Positions 1 to 5,743 of a DNA stretch of 5,746 nucleotides are shown here, one piece after another. The position numbers were made by a program, and so were the translations under genes. Source of the stretch: Planctomycetota bacterium. Its GTDB lineage: Bacteria > Planctomycetota > JAJSAM01. The DNA lies in NCBI GenBank assembly GCA_029932425.1, contig JAOZQC010000245.1, forward strand, positions 1-5,746, written 5' to 3'. The first letter of the stretch is position 1. Every line of letters starts with the position of its first letter. The notes beneath the pieces were generated by a model that saw only the letters and a program-made list of their open reading frames with translations, made no database searches and was not told where the DNA came from.

Positions 1-450
1 TTGCTCATGCTCACCCGCCTTTCCCGGAAGTGGGGTTGGCTCTCCCGATGGTCTATCGCGACCACGATCGGTATCGGTTCCGGCCTCGCCATACCCGTCA
101 TGATCCAGGCCCGGATTCTCACCCAGCTCCAGGCGGGCTCCGAAGTCGCCCTCAAGTACATGAATGCGCTGCACGAGGGGGTGAAGTACTTGCCGGGGTA
201 TCCCAACACCGAACTCTGGAAGGTAGGGGTTCCCATCCTCATCGTGGGGACGCTTTGCGCTCTCATGTACTTCTTCTTCTCGGTACCGCACCGTGGGGTC
301 ATCGGCCACGCCGCCAAGATCGGGATATGGGTGCTGATGATCGGCTTCGGCGCATCGTTCGGCTACACGGTCATGGCGAGACTCTCGCTCTTCATCGGAC
401 GTGTCCTTTTCCTCGTGAAGGACTGGCTGCACGTTCTCCCCCCCGCCTGA
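1..450 (+). CDS. Polytopic membrane protein, D-family paralogue (5' end missing)
   Basis: The reading frame is open from the first base and ends at TGA 448-450, giving 149 visible residues. They align with the last ~144 residues of the 243-residue protein at 4759-5490, so roughly 100 N-terminal residues lie outside the window; the TTG at position 1 is probably an internal Leu codon. Shared landmarks are WLSRW near residue 13, then YFFFS, PHRGV, FGASFGYTVMAR and SLFIGR at residues 90-134. Over residues 90-143 I count 38 identities in 54 without gaps. Hydrophobic segments at about 19-36, 76-93 and 106-125 suggest three membrane helices in this fragment. The variable part (about 37-72) probably forms an exposed loop. 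G+C of about 60% (bases 61-300) is lower than in the genes downstream. Function is unknown. The family link is secure, the role is not. Confidence 0.85.
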   Translation: MLMLTRLSRKWGWLSRWSIATTIGIGSGLAIPVMIQARILTQLQAGSEVALKYMNALHEGVKYLPGYPNTELWKVGVPILIVGTLCALMYFFFSVPHRGVIGHAAKIGIWVLMIGFGASFGYTVMARLSLFIGRVLFLVKDWLHVLPPA

Positions 451-480
451 CGTGGAGCCGATAGCGGAGATGCCTCGCCT

Positions 481-2247
481 GTGACGGCCCTGCTCCAGGT
501 GGAGGGCCTTTCCGTCCGTTTCTGTGGCGAGGCCGGAGACCTCGCCGCCGTCTCGGGCGTGGGCTTCACCCTCCGGCCCGGGGAGACGCTGGGGCTCGTG
601 GGGCGATCGGGGTCCGGAAAGTCGGTGACCGCCTACGCGATCCTGCGCCTCCTCCCGCGGGACGGGGGCCGCATCGCGGCGGGCACCGTGCTCTGGCGGG
701 GCACGGGGGAGGTGATCGACCTGGCGCGACTCCCCCCCCACCGCCTCCCGGACTTCCGGGGCCGGGAGATCGCCATGGTCTTCCAGGAGCCCATGACCAG
801 CCTGAACCCCGTCCTCCGCTGCGGGGCCCAGGTCGCGGAGGCGGTGCGGCTGCGGCAACGGGTCTCCCGCCGGGAAGCCCGGCGCCGGGCGGTGGAGCTT
901 CTCGCGGAGGTGGGGATCCCCCGCGCCGCGGAGCGCGCCTCGCAGTATCCCCACGAGCTCTCCGGGGGCATGAAGCAACGGGTGATGATCGCCATGGCCC
1001 TGGCCCTGGAGCCGAAGCTCCTCGTCTGCGACGAGCCCACCACCGCCCTCGACGTCACCACCCAGAAGAAGATCCTCCGCCTCATCCGCCGGGAGTCCGC
1101 GAAGCGGGGCATGGCCGTCCTCTTCATCACCCACGACCTGGCGGTGGTGGCGGAGATCGCGGACCGGGTGGCGGTCATGTGCCCGGGGGAGGACGGGGCG
1201 GGGCGCATCGTGGAGGAGGGGCCGGTGCGGGAGATCTTCGCACGCCCCCGGCACCCTTACACCCGGGGGCTCCTCGCCTGCCGTCCCACCCTGCGGACCC
1301 GCACCGTCCGGCTTCCCACCGTGGAGGACCACCTCCGCGCCGCCCGCGAGGGCGTCCGGGTGGAGATCCCCCTGCGCCCCCCGGCTCCCCTTCCCCCGGA
1401 GGGGACGGATCCGCTCCTCGCGGTGCGCAACCTCCGCGTCTCCTTCCGGCTCGGGGCCGGGTTCCTCACCCCCGTGGACGGCGTGGACCTCGACATCGCC
1501 CGGGGCCGCACGCTCGGCCTCGTGGGGGAGTCCGGGTGCGGCAAGACCACGCTGGCCCGGGCCATCCTCCGCCTGGTCGACGCCCGGCCCGGAAGCTCCA
1601 TCCGGTTCGGGAACCGGGAGCTCACGACGCTCTCCCGGTCCGCCGTGCGCGAGGTGCGGCGGCGGATGCAGATCGTGTTCCAGGATCCCGCCTCCTCGCT
1701 CGATCCCCGCCAGGCGGTGGCCGAGGTCCTCGCCGAGCCCCTCTCGATCCACGGGCTCGGGAGAAACCGGGCGGAGCGGCGCGAGCGCGCCGCCGAGCTC
1801 CTTCGCCGCGGGGATCTCTCCCCCGACCTCCTGGACCGGCGTCCCCACGAGCTGTCGGGGGGCGAGCGCCAGCGGGTGTGCATCGCCCGGGCCCTGGCCA
1901 CGGAGCCGGAGTTCCTGGTGCTGGACGAGGCGGTGAGCTCCCTCGACGTCTCGGTGCAGGCGTCGGTCCTGAACCTCCTCCTCGACCTCCGGGAGCGGCT
2001 CCGGCTCACCTGCCTCTTCGTGAGCCACGACCTCGCCGTGGTGAAGTACTTTTCGGACGAGGTGGCGGTGATGGCCTCCGACCGGGTGATGGCGGAGGCG
2101 GTGGGGGGCGAGGAGCGGGAGAGGCTCCTCCGGAGGGGTCGCGGGGGCCGCATCGTGGAGCGGCGGCCCGCGGAGGAGATCTACGCCGATCCCCGCCACC
2201 CCTACACGCGCAGCCTCCTCGCCTCCCTCCCCCGCCACGCCCGGTAG
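481..2247 (+). CDS. Fused double ABC ATPase, oligopeptide/dipeptide transporter type (DppD-DppF/YejF-like)
   Basis: This 588-residue cytoplasmic protein carries two complete nucleotide-binding domains and should power import of peptides or similar solutes through a partner permease. Half 1 has Walker A GRSGSGKS (41-48), Q-loop Q102, signature LSGGMKQR (160-167), Walker B ending DE 184-185 and switch H218. Half 2 has GESGCGKT (349-356), Q401, LSGGERQR (458-465), DE 482-483 and H516. All catalytic residues are present in both halves. Each half ends with the family's C-terminal motif, RHPYTRGLL (257-265) and RHPYTRSLL (572-580). The GTG start at 481 places the first strand, LLQVEGLSV, at the usual distance; its ribosome site (GGAGA 466-470) is weak and distant. 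Extra residues precede GRIVE in both halves (see findings). The gene lies 30 bases after the D-type gene and may share its transcript. No permease or binding protein is visible, so the substrate is open. Confidence 0.93.
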   Translation: MTALLQVEGLSVRFCGEAGDLAAVSGVGFTLRPGETLGLVGRSGSGKSVTAYAILRLLPRDGGRIAAGTVLWRGTGEVIDLARLPPHRLPDFRGREIAMVFQEPMTSLNPVLRCGAQVAEAVRLRQRVSRREARRRAVELLAEVGIPRAAERASQYPHELSGGMKQRVMIAMALALEPKLLVCDEPTTALDVTTQKKILRLIRRESAKRGMAVLFITHDLAVVAEIADRVAVMCPGEDGAGRIVEEGPVREIFARPRHPYTRGLLACRPTLRTRTVRLPTVEDHLRAAREGVRVEIPLRPPAPLPPEGTDPLLAVRNLRVSFRLGAGFLTPVDGVDLDIARGRTLGLVGESGCGKTTLARAILRLVDARPGSSIRFGNRELTTLSRSAVREVRRRMQIVFQDPASSLDPRQAVAEVLAEPLSIHGLGRNRAERRERAAELLRRGDLSPDLLDRRPHELSGGERQRVCIARALATEPEFLVLDEAVSSLDVSVQASVLNLLLDLRERLRLTCLFVSHDLAVVKYFSDEVAVMASDRVMAEAVGGEERERLLRRGRGGRIVERRPAEEIYADPRHPYTRSLLASLPRHAR

Positions 2248-2311
2248 CGGCGGATCCGGGGAGCGTCGAGAAGTGAGAAAGCCACGCCGGTCCGCGCGGT
2301 TTCACGTTCCC

Positions 2312-2340
2312 GTGTCCCCGGGGCCCCGGCGCGTTATACT
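2312..2340 (+). promoter_or_regulatory. Probable sigma70-type promoter of the A-E operon
   Basis: TATACT at 2335-2340 matches the -10 consensus at five of six positions and is an AT-rich island in very GC-rich DNA. With a 17-base spacer the -35 hexamer would be GTGTCC (2312-2317), which matches TTGACA at only three positions, so the -35 is poor. Transcription would begin near 2346-2348 and leave a leader of about 45 bases before the ATG at 2394. A 12-base perfect palindrome, CCGGGGCCCCGG (2318-2329), lies between the two elements. It could be an operator, or chance in GC-rich sequence. The position in the only sizeable gap of the window, before a tight gene run, supports the call. Confidence 0.45.
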
Positions 2341-2362
2341 GGGGCGTCCGCCCGGGCAGGGG

Positions 2363-2380
2363 CGGCCCCCCGCGGGGCCG
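2363..2380 (+). promoter_or_regulatory. Leader hairpin next to the ribosome binding site of gene A
   Basis: CGGCCCC (2363-2369) pairs perfectly with GGGGCCG (2374-2380) across a four-base loop, CCGC. The stem has seven pairs, all G-C, and ends two bases before the AAGGAGG at 2382. A smaller stem, GGGC (2342-2345) with GCCC (2350-2353), sits at the expected 5' end of the transcript. The structures could protect the mRNA end or affect ribosome access. G+C content alone makes such stems fairly common, so a regulatory role is only a suggestion. There is no run of T after the stem, so it does not look like an attenuator. Confidence 0.35.
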
Positions 2381-2381
2381 G

Positions 2382-2388
2382 AAGGAGG
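2382..2388 (+). promoter_or_regulatory. Ribosome binding site that sets the start of gene A
   Basis: AAGGAGG is a near-perfect Shine-Dalgarno sequence. It lies 2 bases before GTG 2391 and 5 bases before ATG 2394. The second spacing is workable and the first is too short, so ATG 2394 is preferred. Confidence 0.75.
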
Positions 2389-2393
2389 ACGTG

Positions 2394-3242
2394 ATGCCGT
2401 CGATCGCCGTCGATTCCCTGTCGCCCGTCACGATCTGGGGCTACCCGCTCGCGAAGGCGGTGATGGGCGTGCTCATGGCGACCTTCTTCGCCTTCATCCT
2501 CTACTACACGCTGAAGGCGAGGAAGGGCCGTGAGGTGTACGTGCGGCCCATCGCGGGGCTCGCGGCCATGAACGAGGCGGTGGGCCGCGCCACGGAGATG
2601 GGGAGACCGATCCTCTACGTGCCCGGCATCGCGGACGTGAGCGACATCCAGACCATCGCCGCCATCGTGATCCTGGGCGAGGTGGCGAAGATCGCGGCCT
2701 CCTACGACACCCGCACCATCGTCCCCACCCGCGACCCCCTCGTGTACCCCATCGCGGAGGAGACGGTGAAGAACGCCTACACCGACGCGGGGCGGCCCGA
2801 CGCCTTCCGCAGGGACGACGTCCGGTTCCTGTCCGACGACCAGTTCGCCTTCACCGCGGGCACCACGGGGATCATGCTCCGGGAGAAGCCCGCCACCAAC
2901 CTGTTCATGGGGGCGTTCTGGGCGGAGTCCCTGATCCTGGCGGAGACGGGCTTTTTGGCGGGGGCGATCCAGATCGCGGGGACCGCCAACGTCTCCCAGC
3001 TCCCCTTCTTCGTGGCCGCCTGCGACTACACGCTGATCGGCGAGGAGCTGTACGCGGCGAGCGCCTACCTCTCGAAGGATCCCCAGCTCCTGGGCTCGCT
3101 CAAGGGATCCGACCTGGCCAAGGTGCTCTTCGGGGTCCTCATCCTCCTCGGGGTGGCGTGCGCGAACCTCCCCTACCTGAATCGACTCCTGGACCGGGTG
3201 TTCGGGCTCCCGGCCTACGAGCTGCTCTTCCGCTTCAACTGA
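2394..3242 (+). CDS. Gene A: membrane-anchored alpha/beta protein, DUF6754-like
   Basis: The protein has 282 residues. One membrane helix lies near the N terminus (about 17-39) and another near the C terminus (about 241-260). Between them a mixed domain shows strand-like segments, ILYVPG (73-78), TIVPT (108-112) and FAFTAG (151-156), alternating with helix-like ones, including VYPIAEETVKNAY (117-129). Further recognisable features are a Gly/Ala-rich stretch (GFLAGAIQIAGTANV, 186-200) and the LIGEELYAASAYL segment (214-226). I recall this pattern from proteins labelled DUF6754, a family of unknown function, but could not check it. No enzyme motif or nucleotide-binding loop stands out. It is the first gene of the run, behind the probable promoter and a strong ribosome site. 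Gene C has the same layout and may be a distant relative. Both termini are rich enough in hydrophobic residues that the protein should sit in the inner membrane. Confidence 0.88.
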   Translation: MPSIAVDSLSPVTIWGYPLAKAVMGVLMATFFAFILYYTLKARKGREVYVRPIAGLAAMNEAVGRATEMGRPILYVPGIADVSDIQTIAAIVILGEVAKIAASYDTRTIVPTRDPLVYPIAEETVKNAYTDAGRPDAFRRDDVRFLSDDQFAFTAGTTGIMLREKPATNLFMGAFWAESLILAETGFLAGAIQIAGTANVSQLPFFVAACDYTLIGEELYAASAYLSKDPQLLGSLKGSDLAKVLFGVLILLGVACANLPYLNRLLDRVFGLPAYELLFRFN

Positions 3243-3243
3243 G

Positions 3244-3248
3244 AGGAG
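3244..3248 (+). promoter_or_regulatory. Ribosome binding site that sets the start of gene B
   Basis: AGGAG lies 8 bases before ATG 3257 and just after the stop codon of gene A (TGA 3240-3242). The frame is open back to 3158, but that longer version would overlap gene A by 85 bases and add a Pro/Arg-rich N terminus unlike the rest. ATG 3257 is therefore the start. Confidence 0.8.
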
Positions 3249-3256
3249 ATCCGCGG

Positions 3257-3931
3257 ATGAGACGGACGGTACCGCTGGTGATCACCTTCATCGCAGGGAC
3301 CTTCATGATCGTCTCGTTCTTCTTCCACGAGGGGTCGATCCCCCACAAGCTCGCGGGGAGGGTGAAGGACTGGGGCATCATCATCGCCGCCTTCGCGGTG
3401 GTGCTGGGGACGGGCAACATCATCCGGGTCTCCCTCCACAAGGCCCGGCGGGGGGAGGACCGCGCCTACAAGATCGTCCTCCTGGTCTGCCTCTTCACCA
3501 CCATGGGGCTCGGTCTGGTCCTCGGCGTGGACCCCCGGATCCACAAGAGCTGGCTCATCGGGACCTGGCGCGAGGGGCACTACAACCCCTTCGACTGGAT
3601 CTACAACCAGGTGCAGCTCCCCCTGGGGGCCACCATGTTCTCCCTGCTCGTGTTCTACATCACCTCCGCCGCCTACCGGGCCTTCCGGGTACGCTCCCTG
3701 GAGGCGGGGATCCTCCTCGGGACCGCGGTCCTCGTCCTCCTCGGCCAGATCCCCTTCATGAGCTACGCGAGCGTGGGCGACGTCAGCATGGACAGCATCA
3801 TGTACTGGATCATGAAGGTGCCCAACGTGGCCGCCAAGCGCGCCATCCTCATCGGCGCCGCCATGGGCATCGTGTCCATGTCGCTGAAGATCATCCTCGG
3901 CATCGAGCGGTCCTACCTGGGAGGGGACTAG
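3257..3931 (+). CDS. Gene B: polytopic membrane protein, about six helices, function unknown
   Basis: The product has 224 residues and is largely hydrophobic. Likely membrane helices are at about 5-22, 38-56, 72-90, 119-138, 150-166 and 194-214. The first is followed by HEGSIP (24-29). The longest loop between helices (about 91-118) contains DPRIHKSW and a cluster of aromatic residues up to WIYNQ. A second conserved-looking element is YITSAAYRAFRVRSLEAG (134-151), where basic residues between two helices suggest a cytoplasmic turn. The protein ends with a helix and the tail GIERSYLGGD. I do not recognise a named family or any transport or catalytic signature. It starts 14 bases after gene A and stops 3 bases before gene C, so co-expression and a shared membrane complex are likely. 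Alternative readings such as a transporter or a scaffold cannot be separated on this evidence. Confidence 0.85.
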   Translation: MRRTVPLVITFIAGTFMIVSFFFHEGSIPHKLAGRVKDWGIIIAAFAVVLGTGNIIRVSLHKARRGEDRAYKIVLLVCLFTTMGLGLVLGVDPRIHKSWLIGTWREGHYNPFDWIYNQVQLPLGATMFSLLVFYITSAAYRAFRVRSLEAGILLGTAVLVLLGQIPFMSYASVGDVSMDSIMYWIMKVPNVAAKRAILIGAAMGIVSMSLKIILGIERSYLGGD

Positions 3932-3934
3932 ACC

Positions 3935-4762
3935 ATGGAATGGCTCTCCCGCATCGACCGGCGGTGGCTCTACCTGGTGATGGCGGCGGTGATCATCGTG
4001 CCCTTCCTCACCCAGACCACCTTCAAGGGCCCTCCCTCGCAGTCCGCGAAGACCATCTACCACGCGATCGAGAGCCTGCCGCCGGGGGCGGTGGTCCTCG
4101 TCTCCGCCGACTACGATCCCGGCTCCGAGGCCGAGATCTACCCCATGAACGTGGCCATCTTCCACCACCTGGCCCACAAGGACGTGCGCGTGATCTGCAC
4201 GCAGCTCTGGCCCCAGGGCCGCCCCCTGGTGGAGAAGGCCCTGGCGAAGGTCTACTACCCCGCGGGCAAGAAGTACGGGAAGGACTTCGTGAACCTGGGC
4301 TACAAGTCCGGCGGCCAGCTCCTCATCAACAAGATGGTGGAGTCGATCCGCGCGCCGTTCCCCACCGACGTGTTCGGGACCCCCGTGGACCGCATCCCCG
4401 CCATGCGCGGGGTGGAGAGCCTGAAGGACGTGGCCCTCGTCATCTCCCTCTCCGCGGGCACTCCGGGCACGAAGGAGTGGGTCCAGCAGGCCCAGGCGAA
4501 GCTGGGGTTCCCCCTGGCGGCGGGGGTCACCGCGGTGACCGCTCCCGACATCTTCCCCTACCTGAACACCGGGCAGCTCATCGGGATCCTGGGAGGCCTC
4601 CGGGGAGCGGCCGACTACGAGACGCTGGTGGACCGGCCCGGCCGGGGCGTGCGGGGCATGGGCCCCCAGAGCACCGGCCACCTCCTCATCGTGCTCTTCA
4701 TCGTCCTCGGGAACATCGGCTATCTCCTCGCGCGCCGGAAGGCGAAGGGGGGTGACGGATGA
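3935..4762 (+). CDS. Gene C: alpha/beta protein with a membrane helix at each end, function unknown
   Basis: The protein has 275 residues. A membrane helix at about 11-26 is followed by a soluble domain of some 220 residues and a second helix at about 248-266, which ends in positively charged ARRKAKGG. The N terminus (MEWLSRIDRRW) also carries positive charge, so both tails probably lie in the cytoplasm and the domain outside it. The domain begins with a buried-looking strand, AVVLVSADYDPGSE (52-65), then a helix, then VRVICTQ (84-90), a Rossmann-like order. Later come GGQLLINKM (126-134), VALVISLSAGTPGTKEW (166-182) and an AGVTAVTAPDIFPYL stretch (196-210). No classical nucleotide-binding loop or catalytic triad is evident. 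A GGAGGGG ribosome site (3920-3926) lies 8 bases before the ATG. The stop overlaps the next start as ATGA (4759-4762), which implies translational coupling to gene D. The layout matches gene A. Confidence 0.87.
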   Translation: MEWLSRIDRRWLYLVMAAVIIVPFLTQTTFKGPPSQSAKTIYHAIESLPPGAVVLVSADYDPGSEAEIYPMNVAIFHHLAHKDVRVICTQLWPQGRPLVEKALAKVYYPAGKKYGKDFVNLGYKSGGQLLINKMVESIRAPFPTDVFGTPVDRIPAMRGVESLKDVALVISLSAGTPGTKEWVQQAQAKLGFPLAAGVTAVTAPDIFPYLNTGQLIGILGGLRGAADYETLVDRPGRGVRGMGPQSTGHLLIVLFIVLGNIGYLLARRKAKGGDG

Positions 4763-5490
4763 CGGTGCTGGCCCTGACCTGGCAGCAGGCCTACCACGAC
4801 GGGGGCATCTGGGTGGCGGCGATCCTCACGCTCGCCATCTTCAGCTTCCTCTACCGCGACAACCCGGTCTACAAGCTCGCCGAGCACATCTTCGTGGGGG
4901 TGGCCGCGGGCTACACGGTGGCCTACGCCTACTGGCAGGTCTTCGTGCCGAACCTCTGGTACCCGCTCCACGGGCTCTACCGCGGCTCCTACCCCGGCCG
5001 GGGCACGGAGGAGTGGTGGTGGACGCTCCTCCTCCACGTGCCGGCCGCCCTGGGACTCCTCTTCTTCCTCCGGTTCTCCCGCCGGTTCTCGTGGCTCTCC
5101 CGGTGGGCCATCGCCTTCCTGGTGGGGGCCTACGCGGGGGTGAACCTCATCGCCTACTTCCAGAGCGACCTCATCCTCCAGACGAAGGGCACCTTCGTTC
5201 TTCTCGACCCCGCGCGCCTCGCGGAGGACGGGTGGTACAAGGTTCTCGCCCTGAACATCCCGATCCTCATCGGGGTCCTCGCCTCCCTCACCTACTTCTT
5301 CTTCAGCAAGCCCCACCGGGGCGTCCTGGGGGTGAGTGCCCGCACCGGGATCTTCTTCCTCATGGCCGCGTTCGGCGCGTCCTTCGGCTACACCGTGATG
5401 GCCCGGATCTCCCTCTTCATCGGGCGGCTGCAGTTCCTCTCCTACGACTGGATCTATCCCCTCTTCGACCTGAAGCCGCCGTTGAGCTGA
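4759..5490 (+). CDS. Gene D: polytopic membrane protein with the YFFFS-x-PHRGV block, function unknown
   Basis: The product has 243 residues, with membrane helices at about 15-31, 38-62, 86-104, 113-133, 163-182 and 197-213, possibly running on to 226. Motifs are YRDNPVYKLAEHIFVG (32-47), WLSRW (112-116), and the C-terminal block with YFFFS (179-183), PHRGV (185-189), FGASFGYTVMAR (205-216) and SLFIGR (218-223). The same block recurs in the truncated gene at 1-450, so it marks a family with at least two members here. Charged PHRG and MAR turns flank helices and may be the functional or contact sites. The ATG overlaps the stop of gene C, and AAGGGGGGTGA (4745-4755), one base off the ideal ribosome site, precedes it. 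I know this pattern only as conserved hypothetical membrane proteins. A channel, carrier or complex subunit are all possible. Confidence 0.88.
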   Translation: MTVLALTWQQAYHDGGIWVAAILTLAIFSFLYRDNPVYKLAEHIFVGVAAGYTVAYAYWQVFVPNLWYPLHGLYRGSYPGRGTEEWWWTLLLHVPAALGLLFFLRFSRRFSWLSRWAIAFLVGAYAGVNLIAYFQSDLILQTKGTFVLLDPARLAEDGWYKVLALNIPILIGVLASLTYFFFSKPHRGVLGVSARTGIFFLMAAFGASFGYTVMARISLFIGRLQFLSYDWIYPLFDLKPPLS

Positions 5491-5494
5491 GACC

Positions 5495-5698
5495 GTGAGC
5501 GATTCCGGGCGACGCCCCTACCACGTGGACCGCACCGGGGACTTCTACGCCGTCCTCGACGCCCGGGGAGAGATCGTCTGCACCCTGGGCGACCGGCTCA
5601 ACGCGGAGCAGTACGCCGCTCTCCTGAACCAGGCCTTCGAGCGGGGCTACCGGGCGGGTTACCACGCGGCGAAGCACCCCGAGGACGGGACGGACTGA
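5495..5698 (+). CDS. Gene E: small soluble protein, function unknown
   Basis: This 67-residue protein starts at GTG 5495, 4 bases after the stop of gene D. There is no clear ribosome site, so its translation probably depends on ribosomes finishing gene D. The N-terminal half, with FYAVLDARGEIVCTL (17-31), looks like a beta hairpin with a DARGE turn and the only cysteine (C29). The C-terminal half, NAEQYAALLNQAFERGYRAGYHAAK (36-60), reads as one or two amphipathic helices, with repeated GY pairs at 51-52 and 55-56. No membrane segment or signal peptide is present, so it should act in the cytoplasm. The strand-turn-strand-helix form is common in small hypothetical and phage-like proteins, and I cannot name a family. 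Coding status is supported by its position, length and regular composition, but it is less certain than its neighbours. Confidence 0.68.
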   Translation: MSDSGRRPYHVDRTGDFYAVLDARGEIVCTLGDRLNAEQYAALLNQAFERGYRAGYHAAKHPEDGTD

Positions 5699-5704
5699 GC
5701 GAGA

Positions 5705-5743
5705 GGGCGGGGCGCCCGGCTACTCCGCGGCCGGGCGCCGCCC
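5705..5743 (+). terminator. GC-rich hairpin after gene E, possible transcription terminator
   Basis: GGCGCCCGGC (5711-5720) pairs perfectly with GCCGGGCGCC (5730-5739) around a nine-base loop. GGGC (5705-5708) can extend the stem with GCCC (5740-5743) past a two-base bulge. It begins 6 bases after the stop of gene E, where an operon terminator would lie. The window ends three bases after the stem, so a T-run cannot be checked; no T is visible. It could also be a stabilising 3' structure or a GC-rich repeat. Confidence 0.5.

Noticed and set aside
470..484. A tiny frame (ATG CCT CGC CTG TGA) whose stop overlaps the ATPase GTG start as GTGA
   Set aside because: It could act in translational coupling, but four codons without a ribosome site are expected by chance.
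1179..2276. A 365-codon + strand frame inside the ATPase gene
   Set aside because: It is out of frame with an ATPase that shows all ABC motifs in both halves. The product is almost entirely Pro, Gly, Arg and Ala, typical of a shadow frame.
2248..2334. A terminator for the ATPase gene
   Set aside because: Only short stems such as CCGC with GCGG are found, with no T-run. Nothing rises above the background of GC-rich sequence, so readthrough into the A-E operon cannot be excluded.
2273..2533. An 86-codon frame starting in the intergenic gap
   Set aside because: It overlaps gene A by about 140 bases in another frame, has no ribosome site, and its Arg/Pro/Gly-rich product has no recognisable feature.
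3215..4681. A 488-codon open frame on the - strand across genes B and C
   Set aside because: It lies opposite two well-supported membrane genes. Its Gly/His/Asp/Glu/Val-rich composition is what the reverse complement of GC-rich codons gives, with no domain pattern. Long antisense frames are expected at this G+C.
4720..5316. A 198-codon - strand frame opposite gene D
   Set aside because: Its Glu/Val/Gly/Arg-rich composition mirrors the hydrophobic codons of gene D, and it has no supporting start signal.
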